Positions 1 to 8,965 of a stretch of 64,000 nt of DNA are shown piece by piece. The stretch's first letter is position 1; each line of letters opens with the position of its first letter. The stretch comes from Verrucomicrobiota bacterium. Lineage in GTDB: Bacteria; Verrucomicrobiota; Verrucomicrobiia; Limisphaerales; J093. A model generated the notes under the pieces. It had not been told where the DNA came from. It saw nothing but the letters and a program-made list of their open reading frames with translations, and did no database searches. The translations under genes were made by a program, and so were the position numbers. The stretch is from positions 372,001-436,000 of the forward strand of contig JADJWF010000001.1 of the NCBI GenBank assembly GCA_016716505.1. The letters are read 5' to 3'.

Positions 1-1
1 G

Positions 2-1349
2 GCGGGCCTGACGACCGTGGTTCGCCTGCCGTGGATTCCCGCGCTGGGCAGCGAGTACTTCCTCGCGGTGGATGGTATCAATCTCGTGCTGGTGGTGCTT
101 ACGGGGATTGCCGCCGTGGCGGGCGTGCTGTTCGCCTGGAACATCGAACAGCGGCCGCGCGAGTTCTTCTCCTTCTATCTCGCACTGATCGGCGGTGTGT
201 ACGGCGTGTTCCTGAGTTTTGATCTGCTGCTGCTGTTCGTCTTTTACGAGATCGCGATCATCCCGAAGTACTTCTTGATCGCCATTTGGGGCTCGACCCG
301 GCGCGAGTACGGCGCGATGAAGCTGGTGCTCTACTCGCTGGTGGGCAGCGCGATGGTGCTGGCCGGCATGGTGGCTGCCGTCGTGGTCGCTGCCCAACAG
401 ACTGGACAGTCCACGTTCGATCTCGCGGCGCTGGCGCAGGTGACGTTCGCGCCGGCCTTCCAGAAATGGGCGTTTCCGCTGGTGTTTGTGGGCTTCGCTG
501 TGCTGGCGGGCCTGTGGCCGTTCCACACCTGGGCGCCGACCGGTCACGTCGCCGCGCCGACCGCGGCTTCGATGCTGCTCGCGGGTGTGGTCATGAAGCT
601 CGGGGCCTACGGCGCCTTGCGCGTGGCAATGACGTTGTTTCCAGCGGGGCTGCTGGCATGGCAAACGCCGCTGGCGGTGCTGGCGGTGGTGGGCATCGTG
701 TACGGGGGCGCTGGTGGCGCTGGTGCAGTCGGACTTCAAGTTCGTGATCGGCTACTCGAGCGTGAGCCACATGGGTTTCGTGCTGCTGGGACTGGTGACG
801 CTCCACCACCTCGGCGTCAGCGGCGCCGTCCTGCAGATGTTTTCCCACGGGATCATCGCCGGCCTGCTGTTCGCCGTGGTGGGGCGGATGGTCTATGACC
901 GCACGCACACCCGCGAGCTGGGCGAGCTCGAAAAGTTGAACTTGAACCGTGCGCTGCCGTTTGCCGCGGTGACGTTCGTCCTCGCGGGCGTGGCCTCCAT
1001 GGGCCTGCCGGGTTTCAGCGGTTTTGTGGCGGAACTGTCCGTGCTGGTGGGCGCCTGGCACGCCTTCCCCGCCCTGGCCGGGGTGGCGGGCTTGGGCATC
1101 CTGGTGGGCGTGGCGTTCACCCTGCGGGCGATCCAGAAGGCCTTCTTCGCCGATACCCTTCCGCCGGGGAGTCCCCCGCCCGCGCCATCGCCGGTGCTGG
1201 AGCCGATTTCATTCCCGGAGCGGGTCGGGGCCGTGCTGCTGATCAGCACGTCGCTGGTGATCGGGTTGTATCCGCGCCTGCTCCTCGACCTCATTACTCC
1301 GTCGGTGGTGACGCTGCTGGACAACCTGCGGAAAGGAGCCGCGCTGTGA
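2..1349 (+). CDS. nuoM: NADH-quinone oxidoreductase subunit M (5' partial, one-base frameshift)
   Basis: Membrane antiporter-like subunit of complex I that helps couple quinone reduction to proton translocation. The frame is open from base 2, so the N-terminus lies upstream of the window. Visible hallmarks are the segment FVFYEIAIIPKYFLIAIWG, carrying the conserved transmembrane Glu, and VVMKLGAYGALR, carrying the conserved Lys. Reading stays in one frame to about 704 and continues in another from there to the stop at 1347-1349. Removing one G from the G5 run at 704-708 restores VYGALVALVQSDFKFVIGYS, which matches the family. About 448 residues are present of a usual 500 or so. The stop overlaps the nuoN GTG start (GTGA), so the two genes are translationally coupled. 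The frameshift is probably a sequencing error. Confidence 0.93.
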
Positions 1350-2857
1350 ACCCGTTCAGCTATCTGGAGGCGCTGAGGCTGGCCGCGCCGGAAACGGCGC
1401 TGGCGGTGGCGGCACTGGCGGTGTTGTTCGCCGACCTCGGGGGGATGCGTGGGGAATCGCTCCGCCACCGCGCCATTCTCGGCGCGGGCATAACGGCGGT
1501 CGGTGGCGCGATGGCGCTGCTGTGGCTGGGGTTCGCGCCGGGTTACGGAACGATCGCCGAGGGCGTGTTGGTCACCAGCCCGCTGACTCAACTGGTGAAG
1601 GCTGGGTTGGTCCTGCTCACTTTGCTGGTGGCCGGACTCTCACTGGATCCGCGGTTCACCGGCCACGTGGGCGAGTACTTCAGTCTGCTGCTGCTCGGAA
1701 CCATCGGCATGATGGTGCTCGTCAGCACGCAGGATCTCCTGATGCTGTTCCTCGCGCTGGAACTGACCAGCCTGCCGCTGTACGTCCTGGCGGGGTTCAA
1801 CAAACGCGACCGCGCCTCCGCCGAGGCGGCGCTCAAGTACTTCTTCTTTGGCAGTGTCGCGGCGGCGTTTCTTCTCTTCGGTTTCAGTCTGCTCTACGGC
1901 GTGGCCGGCAGTACCCGCTTGCCGGTCATCGCGGCCGCCGTCGCCCTCAAGCCCCCGGATGCGCTGACGCTCGTTGCCCTCGTCTGCGTGGTGATGGGCT
2001 TCGGATTCAAGGTGGCGGCGGTTCCGTTTCACCTCTGGGCGCCCGACGCCTATGAAGGCGCACCCACGCCGGCGGCGGCCTTCATCGCGTCGGGATCCAA
2101 GGTGGCCAGCTTCGCCGTTTTTGGCATCGTGTTGGCGCAAGGCCTGGGGCCGATGGCCGGGGGAGCGGACTGGCACGGCTTCACGACGGGTTGGCTGCCG
2201 TTGCTGGCGGTGGTCGCGCTGGCTTCGATGCTCCTGGGCAATCTGGCCGCCATCGCGCAGCGCAGCGTGAAACGCCTGTTGGCCTATTCGGCCATTGCCC
2301 ATGCCGGCTACTTGCTGCTGGGGTTGATGGCGCTGGCAACGCCCGCAAACCGCCCGGCCGCCCTCGCCGCGATTCTGTACTACGCGATCACCTACGCTCT
2401 GAGTACGGTGGGAGCATTCGGCATCGTCGCGGTGGTCGAGCGCGCGACCGGCAGCGACGCGGCCGATGGCTTCAACGGCCTGGCCCGGCGTTCGCCCGCG
2501 CTGGCGCTGTGTCTGATGATCTTCCTGCTGTCGCTGGCGGGCATCCCGCCTCTGGCCGGGTTCCTTGGCAAGTTCTATGTCTTCGTGGCGGCGACCCGGG
2601 CAGGGGACGGCTCGCTCAGCCTTTTCTGGTTGGTCCTGGTCGCCATCGCCCTGAGCGTGGTGTCGTTGTACTACTACCTGAAGCTGCTCAAGCGCGCGTA
2701 TGTGCTGCCGCCAGACGGGGCGGTTCCCGCGACGCGCCCGGACGTGATGGAGTTCGTCGTGATTGGGATGACGGCGGCCGCGGTTCTGGGGCTGGGCGTG
2801 TTCCCCCGCGCGCTGCTCGAGCCGCTGGCCTTGGCCATCCAGCAGGCGGGGTTCTGA
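1346..2857 (+). CDS. nuoN: NADH-quinone oxidoreductase subunit N
   Basis: Membrane subunit of complex I, 503 residues, of normal length. The sequence is a chain of about 14 hydrophobic segments. The conserved Glu sits in LFLALELTSLPLYVLAGFN, and conserved Lys/His residues lie in FKVAAVPFHLWAPDAYEG and in the following ASGSKVASF. The GTG start overlaps the nuoM stop and has a strong ribosome-binding site (AAAGGAG about eight bases upstream). This is the usual last gene of a nuo operon. The next gene encodes an unrelated membrane methyltransferase-like protein about 100 bases further on. Confidence 0.96.
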   Translation: MNPFSYLEALRLAAPETALAVAALAVLFADLGGMRGESLRHRAILGAGITAVGGAMALLWLGFAPGYGTIAEGVLVTSPLTQLVKAGLVLLTLLVAGLSLDPRFTGHVGEYFSLLLLGTIGMMVLVSTQDLLMLFLALELTSLPLYVLAGFNKRDRASAEAALKYFFFGSVAAAFLLFGFSLLYGVAGSTRLPVIAAAVALKPPDALTLVALVCVVMGFGFKVAAVPFHLWAPDAYEGAPTPAAAFIASGSKVASFAVFGIVLAQGLGPMAGGADWHGFTTGWLPLLAVVALASMLLGNLAAIAQRSVKRLLAYSAIAHAGYLLLGLMALATPANRPAALAAILYYAITYALSTVGAFGIVAVVERATGSDAADGFNGLARRSPALALCLMIFLLSLAGIPPLAGFLGKFYVFVAATRAGDGSLSLFWLVLVAIALSVVSLYYYLKLLKRAYVLPPDGAVPATRPDVMEFVVIGMTAAAVLGLGVFPRALLEPLALAIQQAGF

Positions 2858-2953
2858 CGGTGAAGGCGGTGGCCCAACGACAGGCGACGAACTCCGGCCT
2901 CGAAAGGGGCCAAAATTCAAAAGCCCCAGTGGTTCGCGGTGAAATCCTCAGGC

Positions 2954-3469
2954 ATGTCCGAAAGGCGTCCACCGCCGCAGAGTGAACGCCCCACGCAAGC
3001 GCCCGGGAACGGGGGGTTCCTGGCCCGTGGCGGCGGTTGGGTGCTGGCGCAATCCTTCACGATGCTTCTGGTGCTGGCGGCAGGTCCGCTGGCATCCGGA
3101 GGTCAGCGACCGCCCTGGCTGGCGGCAGTGGCGGCGATGCTGTTTCTGCTCGGCGCTGGGTTCGGAATCTCCGGTGCCTGGGTCTTGGGGCGCAATCGCA
3201 CGATCTTTCCGAAGCCAAACGAGGGTTCGCAACTCATCCGGCACGGCGTTTATCGGCTGGTTCGGCATCCGTTGTACACCAGCCTGACATTGCTGTCGCT
3301 GGCTTGGGCCGCGTGGTGGGCAAGCGGTGTCACCGTGGTGATTGCCCTGGCGCAGGCGATCTTGCTGGACTTCAAATCCCGTCGCGAAGAGGCCTGGCTC
3401 CGGGAGCGGTTCCCGGACTACGCCGACTACGCCCGTTGCGTGCGGCGTTTCGTGCCGTGGCTGTATTGA
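2954..3469 (+). CDS. Isoprenylcysteine carboxyl methyltransferase (ICMT/PEMT-like) family membrane protein
   Basis: Small integral membrane protein of 171 residues. The N-terminal 30 residues are polar, then come two hydrophobic segments, the motif RHGVYRLVRHPLYTS, another hydrophobic segment and the C-terminal block REEAWLRERFPDYADYARCVRRFVPWLY, cited here only as the region around residues 143-171. The RHPxY motif and the Glu/Tyr-rich tail are typical of the ICMT/phospholipid methyltransferase superfamily, which binds SAM at the membrane. In bacteria the substrate is usually unknown. I took ATG 2954 because it gives MSERRPPP; a GTG lies five codons upstream at 2939. It follows nuoN but probably has no complex I role. 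Confidence 0.8.
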   Translation: MSERRPPPQSERPTQAPGNGGFLARGGGWVLAQSFTMLLVLAAGPLASGGQRPPWLAAVAAMLFLLGAGFGISGAWVLGRNRTIFPKPNEGSQLIRHGVYRLVRHPLYTSLTLLSLAWAAWWASGVTVVIALAQAILLDFKSRREEAWLRERFPDYADYARCVRRFVPWLY

Positions 3470-3815
3470 CCCCCGGGATTGCTCTCGGGTGGCTGGACTG
3501 ACTGCCGGTCTAGGGAATGGGCCAGGCGGTGTCGCCAATCAGTCGGCAGCCTGCGCCACGACGATCCGCTTGATTCCGGGAACGGGTCAGATCCCGAGGG
3601 CACGCCCGCCGGGAACCTCCGGGAAGCCTGCCGCGAGAAATGAACCGCGTTTCAAGCGGTGAGCCCGGCGAGGCGTGCTCGGCGCTTCTGCACGGCTCGG
3701 TCGCCGGAGTTCTTTGGCTGTCACAGGGTGGGATGGAAGACAAGGGCTCGATCAAAAGCCGTACTATGGGTGACCCTCATCCGGCGAGCGGCCATCTGGT
3801 CCGTCTCCGCAGGCG

Positions 3816-3950
3816 CGCACGCCGGTGCGCAAGGCGTTGCTGGCGGGGGCGGTCACGCCGGAGACCTACGGGCGGGCGTTCGGGTTCGAGCGGATGATGG
3901 ATACGCTGGGAGCGATCGTTGGCCCGGCGACGGCGCTGCTGTTGCTGCCG
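3816..3950 (+). pseudogene. MFS transporter remnant (central fragment)
   Basis: Forty-five codons read RTPVRKALLAGAVTPETYGR and then AFGFERMMDTLGAIVGPATA, a stretch typical of one group of major facilitator transporters, around the cytoplasmic loop and the next helix. There is no start codon context and no upstream half; the preceding bases encode unrelated sequence. The frame drifts on into unrelated residues after LLLLP. The same RTPV..KALLA..AVTPET segment occurs in a second MFS remnant at 12232-12498, on the other side of the restriction-modification island. The rest of the 3470-4002 gap contains no gene I can support. Confidence 0.65.
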
Positions 3951-4002
3951 TGGAAAGCCATAAAGACTGTTCATTCGCCGACCAGTTCGCTAATTTCGCA
4001 CT

Positions 4003-6420
4003 ATGCCAGCCGGCCAGAACGAAGCTTTTTCCCGCGTCCTGATTGACAAGGCGCTGGAATTCAGCGGATGGAACTTGCTTGATCCGGAGCAAGTCCAATT
4101 TGAACTGCACACGGCGACTGGCCGCGCCGACTATCTTCTCAAAGACCAGCTTGGCCGGACGCTCTGCGTTCTCGAAGCCAAGCGCGAAGACCGCGACCCC
4201 TATGACGCCAAAGAGCAGGCGCGCGGCTACGCCGAGAATCTGAACGCGCCGTTTGTCATTCTCTCCAACGGGCGCGAGCATTGGTTCTGGAACTTTCAGC
4301 GCGCAGACCAGCGCGACGCTTACCGCATTGAACGGCTGCCGTCGCGCGATGATTTGGAGCGCGTGCGGCTGAAGAATCTGCAACCGCCGCGTCCGCTGCA
4401 AACCGAGGTCATCACCCCCGCCTATCTGCGTTCGCTCAAGCCCGACCTGACCCTGCGCGGCTATCAAATCCGCGCGATGGATGCCATCGCCAAGGGCTTC
4501 GACAATGAATCACGCCGAAAGTTCCTGCTCGAAATGGCGACCGGCACGGGCAAAACGCTGCTCTGCGCGGCGCTCATCCGTCGGTTTCTGCTCACGCGAA
4601 ACGCCGAGCGGGTTCTGTTCATCGTTGACCGCATCGAATTGGCCAGACAGACGCTGGAAGACTTCAATGTCGTGCTGCGTGATTATCACCCCGTCATCTA
4701 TAAAACAGCGCGGCGCACCGGCGAACTGCTCGGTTCATCCGTCGTCATCGCCACGATTCAATCGCTGATGATGGATCGCCGTTACCGCGAGGAGTTCACG
4801 CCGTTCTATTTCGATCTCGTCATCAACGACGAGGCGCACCGCTCCATCTACGGCGACGCCCGCGAAGTCGTTCAGTTCTTCCAGGCCACGCGCATCGGCC
4901 TCACGGCCACGCCCAAGGCATATCTGAAGAACGTCAACATCCAGCAACTGGCACAAGAAGACCCCAAGACACTCGAAGCCCGTCAGCTTCGCGACACCTA
5001 CCACTACTTCGGTTGCGAGCCGGGCCAGCCGACTTTCCGTTACGACATTGCCGATGCCGTGCAAGACCCGGAAGGCCCGTTCCTCTGCCTGCCGAAGATT
5101 TACGATTGCCGCTCGGACATCACGACGCAGGCGTTGCAGGACGCTGGCTGGACAATCGTCGTCAACGAACAGGAGGAAAACTTCAAGATTCAAGACTTGG
5201 AGCGGAAAATTTTCACGCCCCATCGCAATCGCGTCATGTGCGAGGCGTTCCTGCGCGAAGCGCAACGCGACCCCACCGGACAGATTGGCAAGTCTATTGT
5301 TTTCGCCGTCAACCAGACCCACGCCACGGCCCTCACCAAAATCCTGAACGAGATGAAGCCCGGCATCGCGCTGACCATCACCTCGCGCATTCCCGACTCA
5401 TCGTCGCTGGCCAAAGAGTTCCGCGATGGCAAACGCCCCGAACGCATCGCGGTTTCCGTGGACATGCTTACCACCGGCTACAACTGCCGCGACCTGCTCA
5501 ATGTGGTGCTCATGCGCCCCGTGTTCTCCCCGACCGAATACATTCAAATCAAAGGCCGGGGAACGCGGCGGTTCACGTTTGTGGTCGGCAACACCGAATA
5601 CGAGAAGAAGCATTTCTTCCTGCTCGATTTCTGCGCCGTCGCGGAATTCTTCGAGGAGAAATACGATTATTCCGCGCCGCTCAAAGTCCCGCGCGCGGGC
5701 GAGCGGCGGGCCGTGCCGGTGCGTTACGAGCCGGGCGACACCGGCGGCATGATGCTGCGGGAGGGCGAGGAAGCCACCGCGGAAACGCCCGAACGCTCCC
5801 GCGAGATTCCTGTGTGGGAAGGCACGGACCGGATCGTCAGCCAGGAAATCCGCATCGTCGGCCCGAACGGCGAGAAAGTGGACGTGATGACCTTTCGCGG
5901 TTCATTCGAGCGCGACCTCAAGGAGTTTGCCGAGGTTGATCCGGACTTGCCGGAAGCCGTCGCAGCCGAGGACGACGACGCCATCGAAACCATTTTGCAG
6001 GAACGGTTCTATCACCGCCCGGAGATGTTTTACGCGCTGGACAAGCTCGTCATGTCTTACGGCGTTCCCGCGCCGACGCCCGCCTTCGTTTACAACGCGC
6101 TCGGCAAACGCCCGCTCCCAACCAAAGACGAGGTCGTTGCCGACACCGTGGATTCCATCGCCGCGCGCTTCAATCTTCGCTACCACGACACGAAGTGGCT
6201 CAACGCCACGGCTGACCTCGTCAGCGACGATTCCGAAGCCCTTGCCGACTTCCTCGCCGGTCGCCTGAACAAGCTTTTTCAGCGCAGTCAGTTCCGCACG
6301 CTGGGCGGGCTGGACGCACTCGCCCGCTTCACCGAGCGCGACCAGGTCTTTGAAGCCCTGCGCCAATCCTCGCTCGTCCAGTGCTCGCGTTTGGCGGTGA
6401 AACAAGCATCTGCGAAATGA
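4003..6420 (+). CDS. hsdR: Type I restriction endonuclease subunit R
   Basis: ATP-dependent motor and nuclease subunit of a type I restriction-modification complex, 805 residues. The N-terminal PD-(D/E)XK nuclease is visible as RADYLL (Asp43) and CVLEAK (Glu58, Lys60). The helicase core follows: Walker A MATGTGKT at residues 178-185, DEAH box at 276-279, GLTATP at 299-304, and the motif VI-like QIKGRGTRR near 520. The C-terminal third resembles the EcoEI-type R C-terminal domain. The stop overlaps the ATG of the next ORF (ATGA). It is followed by the methylase and specificity genes but separated from them by repeats and a DUF559 ORF, whereas many hsd operons are compact. All key residues look intact, so it is probably functional. 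Confidence 0.95.
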   Translation: MPAGQNEAFSRVLIDKALEFSGWNLLDPEQVQFELHTATGRADYLLKDQLGRTLCVLEAKREDRDPYDAKEQARGYAENLNAPFVILSNGREHWFWNFQRADQRDAYRIERLPSRDDLERVRLKNLQPPRPLQTEVITPAYLRSLKPDLTLRGYQIRAMDAIAKGFDNESRRKFLLEMATGTGKTLLCAALIRRFLLTRNAERVLFIVDRIELARQTLEDFNVVLRDYHPVIYKTARRTGELLGSSVVIATIQSLMMDRRYREEFTPFYFDLVINDEAHRSIYGDAREVVQFFQATRIGLTATPKAYLKNVNIQQLAQEDPKTLEARQLRDTYHYFGCEPGQPTFRYDIADAVQDPEGPFLCLPKIYDCRSDITTQALQDAGWTIVVNEQEENFKIQDLERKIFTPHRNRVMCEAFLREAQRDPTGQIGKSIVFAVNQTHATALTKILNEMKPGIALTITSRIPDSSSLAKEFRDGKRPERIAVSVDMLTTGYNCRDLLNVVLMRPVFSPTEYIQIKGRGTRRFTFVVGNTEYEKKHFFLLDFCAVAEFFEEKYDYSAPLKVPRAGERRAVPVRYEPGDTGGMMLREGEEATAETPERSREIPVWEGTDRIVSQEIRIVGPNGEKVDVMTFRGSFERDLKEFAEVDPDLPEAVAAEDDDAIETILQERFYHRPEMFYALDKLVMSYGVPAPTPAFVYNALGKRPLPTKDEVVADTVDSIAARFNLRYHDTKWLNATADLVSDDSEALADFLAGRLNKLFQRSQFRTLGGLDALARFTERDQVFEALRQSSLVQCSRLAVKQASAK

Positions 6421-7172
6421 ACACTCAACCCTCACCCCGGCCTACTTCCCTCAAAGGCGAGAGGGAGACACTGAACGCGCCAGTCGTATTGCCAGGGTCG
6501 GACTCGCCCGCAGCGCCAATTCCCTCTCCCCTCCGCCGGGAGAGGGCGACGGGAAGCATGCCGCCCCTGTCGCCAGCACCGGACTCGCCCGCAGCGCCGA
6601 TTCCCTCTCCCCTCCGAGGGGAGAGGGTCAGGGTGAGGGGTGCTCGCCGCACGCGCGCCACCGCGGCTCGCGATTTCTCCCGTGAACTCCGCAGGAAATC
6701 CACCGATGCCGAGAAACGGCTCTGGCGTTTGTTGCGTGACCGGCGTTTCAACGACTTCAAATTCCGCCGCCAATACCCGTGCGGAATCTACTTCCTGGAC
6801 TTCTTCTGCGTCGAAGCCCGGCTGTCCGTGGAACTGGACGGCGGTGGACACGGTTTCCCGGAGCAGCGCCAGCACGATGAGGAACGTGAACGCTTTCTCG
6901 CGGCGCAGGGGATCAAAACGCTGCGTTTCTGGAATCATCAGGTGCGCGGGGAGCTTGAGACGATCCGATTTGAAATCTGGTATGCGTTAATGGAGCGGAC
7001 GGGGCGCGCAAAGGAGATTGCTGCGTTCCTGCCCAGGCCTCACCCTCACCCCAACCCTCTCCCCTCCGAGGGAGAGGGAGAAGCAGCGCGCCTTGACGAA
7101 GGATGCCGCGCGCGGACTGCGGAGCGACCGCCCGGATTCGTTCTCCCCCCAGACGAGGAAAGGCCTTGCTGA
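6417..7172 (+). CDS. DUF559 (Vsr-like PD-(D/E)XK) domain protein with repeat-encoded ends
   Basis: Predicted product of 251 residues. Residues 85-192 form a DUF559 domain, related to very-short-patch-repair endonucleases: ELRRKSTDAEKRLWRLLR, then FRRQYPCGIYFLDFF, VELDGGGH (acidic residues around Glu139 and Asp141) and LRFWNHQV. Free-standing DUF559 proteins are usually about 110-130 residues. Here residues 1-80 are translated from inverted-repeat element E1 (6429-6640), and residues from about 207 onward run into element E2 (7043-7219). The native start may therefore lie near codon 78-90, with no good ATG visible. ATG 6417 overlaps the hsdR stop. DUF559 proteins are often found with restriction-modification genes; what this one does is unknown. 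Confidence 0.75.
   Translation: MNTQPSPRPTSLKGERETLNAPVVLPGSDSPAAPIPSPLRRERATGSMPPLSPAPDSPAAPIPSPLRGERVRVRGARRTRATAARDFSRELRRKSTDAEKRLWRLLRDRRFNDFKFRRQYPCGIYFLDFFCVEARLSVELDGGGHGFPEQRQHDEERERFLAAQGIKTLRFWNHQVRGELETIRFEIWYALMERTGRAKEIAAFLPRPHPHPNPLPSEGEGEAARLDEGCRARTAERPPGFVLPPDEERPC
6429..6640. repeat. Inverted-repeat element E1 (CCCTCACCCC ... GGGTGAGGGG)
   Basis: Starts with CCCTCACCCC and ends with GGGTGAGGGG, with inner palindromic halves of the type TTCCCTCTCCCCTCCGAGGG. It contains an internal direct duplication of about 45 bases (6491-6535 and 6572-6616, roughly 41 of 45 identical), so this copy has three palindromic cores. It lies in frame inside the 5' part of the DUF559 ORF. The layout is MITE-like, but no target-site duplication was identified. 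Confidence 0.75.
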
Positions 7173-7219
7173 TCCTGCTTCCTTCGTCCCTCCGACGGGG
7201 GGCGGTCCGCGTCAGGGGT
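7043..7219. repeat. Inverted-repeat element E2 (degenerate right end)
   Basis: The left half reads CCCTCACCCCAACCCTCTCC followed by the palindromic core TCCGAGGGAGAGGG. The right half is degenerate (TCCCTCCGACGGGGGG, then GTCAGGGGTG). It overlaps the 3' end of the DUF559 ORF and fills the gap before hsdM, so it may affect hsdM expression. Confidence 0.6.
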
Positions 7220-7288
7220 GCATTCCGAAATTCCAGAGCGGAATATCAAAGCCTGCGCAACACCGGAAATAGCCCCACCAACTCCCTT

Positions 7289-8965
7289 ATGCGCAAACCC
7301 GAAACCCAGCGCGATTCCGTCGTCAAGTTGAGCCAGAGCAACGGCTCAAACTTCTTCTCCTCCGGCCTCCGCCAGAAGGTGGACCAGCTCATGAACATCC
7401 TCTGGGCCGGCGGCGTGAACAACCCGATGGATTCCATCGAGCAGCTCTCCTACCTCATCTTCCTGCGCCTCCTCTCCGAACGCGACGAACAGGCCGCGCT
7501 CATCGAGAAAAACTACCAGCGCATCTTCTCCGGCTCGTGGGCGCGCTACGCCTGGGGCAACTTCGTCACCCTCACCGGAAACGAACTGTTCGACACCCTC
7601 CGCAGCGCGATTGAAAAACTCCACGAACTCCCCGGACTCACCCCCACCGGCCGGGAACTCTTCCGCAACGCCACCCTCAAAATTTACGACCGCCCCACCC
7701 TCCGCGCCGTCGTCCAGGTCATCGCCGGCATGGACCTCGCCCCGCGGGAGGGCCACGACGTGAAGGGCGACATGTATGAATACCTCCTGAGCAAGCTCTC
7801 GCAGTCCGGCACGAACGGCCAGTTCCGCACCCCGCGCCACATTATTGACCTGATCGTCGCGCTTGTGAACCCCCAGCCCGGCGAGCGCATCTGCGACCCG
7901 GCGTGCGGCACGGCGGGCTTTCTCATCTCCGCCTACACGCACATTCTGCGGCAGCACACCCAACCCGCCGACCTCGCGCGCGGCATCGTGGACGGCCAGT
8001 TGCTCAAGCAGGCGCAATGGGATTTTCTGGACCGGCACGCTTTCACCGGCTTCGACAACGACGCCAACATGGTGAAGATCGGCATCCTCAACCTCTATCT
8101 CCACCAGCTCGAACGCGCCAAAATCGAGCACCACAACCCGCTCACCACCACCCTCCGCGGACAATACCCCGGCCCGCGCTACGACGTCATCCTCGCCAAC
8201 CCGCCCTTCGCCGGCCGCGTGCAGAAGGAAAGCATCCTCGCCGACATCGCCCTCGATACGCGCGACACCGAATTGCTCTTCCTCAAATGGTTTCTCGACC
8301 ACCTCACGGACCATGGCCGCGCCGGCGTCATCGTGCCCAACGGCGTCCTGTTCGGTTCGGGCCGCGCCGACCGCAAGGTGCGCGAGCTGTTGCTGACGAC
8401 CTGCGAGCTGCAGGCCGTCATCGCCCTGCCGTCCGGCGTGTTCAAACCCTACTCCGGCGTCGGCACGGCGATTCTCATCTTTCAGAAGCACCCCCTCACC
8501 CCGCCCCTCTCCTCCAAGAGGACGAGCGAACAGACCATCGCCCGCATGGCCAAACCGACCACGACAGGCGAGCTGAGCGCAGGCGCGGATTCCCTCTCCC
8601 CTCCGAGGGGAGAGGGTCAGGGTGAGGGGTGGACCGGCGCGACCAAAGAAGTCTGGTTCTACGAACTCACCGCCGACGGCTTCACGCTCGACGACAAACG
8701 CACGCCCACCGAGGCCAACGACATCCCCGACATCCTCGCCAAGTGGCCGAACCGCGAGGAAGGGCCGAACAGCTTCCGCGTGCCCATCGAGAAAATCCGC
8801 GACAACCGCTGGTATCTGATGCCGGGAAACTACAAACCCGTCCGGCTCGATGCCGTGAAACACGACCCGCCCGACCAAATCCTCGCCGATGTGCTCAAGA
8901 TCGAAGAGGAGATTTCCGCTCGTGCCAAAGCCCTGCAATCCATGTTAACTTCGACCCGCAAATGA
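7289..8965 (+). CDS. hsdM: Type I restriction-modification methyltransferase subunit M (with in-frame repeat insertion)
   Basis: N6-adenine methyltransferase subunit, 558 residues from ATG 7289. An N-terminal helical HsdM domain (residues 20-150) precedes the SAM-binding motif DPACGTAGF (203-211), and the catalytic motif NPPF is at 304-307. After VGTAILIFQK (about residue 400) there is an insertion of about 50 residues, including PLTPPLSSK and SLSPPRGEGQGEGW, before the family sequence resumes with TKEVWFYEL. The insertion corresponds to element E3 (8493-8629), translated in frame. The C-terminal block DPPDQILADVLKIEEEISAR is intact and is duplicated downstream at 9312. Longer in-frame N-terminal extensions lie in repeat sequence, so I chose 7289. 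Activity with the insertion is plausible because it falls after the catalytic core. Confidence 0.93.
   Translation: MRKPETQRDSVVKLSQSNGSNFFSSGLRQKVDQLMNILWAGGVNNPMDSIEQLSYLIFLRLLSERDEQAALIEKNYQRIFSGSWARYAWGNFVTLTGNELFDTLRSAIEKLHELPGLTPTGRELFRNATLKIYDRPTLRAVVQVIAGMDLAPREGHDVKGDMYEYLLSKLSQSGTNGQFRTPRHIIDLIVALVNPQPGERICDPACGTAGFLISAYTHILRQHTQPADLARGIVDGQLLKQAQWDFLDRHAFTGFDNDANMVKIGILNLYLHQLERAKIEHHNPLTTTLRGQYPGPRYDVILANPPFAGRVQKESILADIALDTRDTELLFLKWFLDHLTDHGRAGVIVPNGVLFGSGRADRKVRELLLTTCELQAVIALPSGVFKPYSGVGTAILIFQKHPLTPPLSSKRTSEQTIARMAKPTTTGELSAGADSLSPPRGEGQGEGWTGATKEVWFYELTADGFTLDDKRTPTEANDIPDILAKWPNREEGPNSFRVPIEKIRDNRWYLMPGNYKPVRLDAVKHDPPDQILADVLKIEEEISARAKALQSMLTSTRK
8493..8629. repeat. Inverted-repeat element E3 inserted in frame in hsdM
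   Basis: It runs from CCCTCACCCC to GGTGAGGGG, with palindromic cores near each end (CCCCTCTCCTCCAAGAGG and TCCCTCTCCCCTCCGAGGGG) and a central unique stretch of about 70 bases. The hsdM reading frame stays open across it, adding about 50 residues between two conserved parts of the methyltransferase. Confidence 0.8.

Noticed and set aside
2906..2927. Terminator after nuoN
   Set aside because: GGGGC/GCCCC around a 12-base A-rich loop is short and not followed by a T-run; not distinguishable from chance.
3868..3898. Copy of the tRNA-Asp T-arm on the far side of the island
   Set aside because: The match CGGGTTCGAG is short and lies inside the MFS coding remnant, so it is coincidence, not an attachment site.
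7346..8938. 530-residue open frame on the minus strand
   Set aside because: Antisense to hsdM; Gly/Glu/Val-rich shadow composition.
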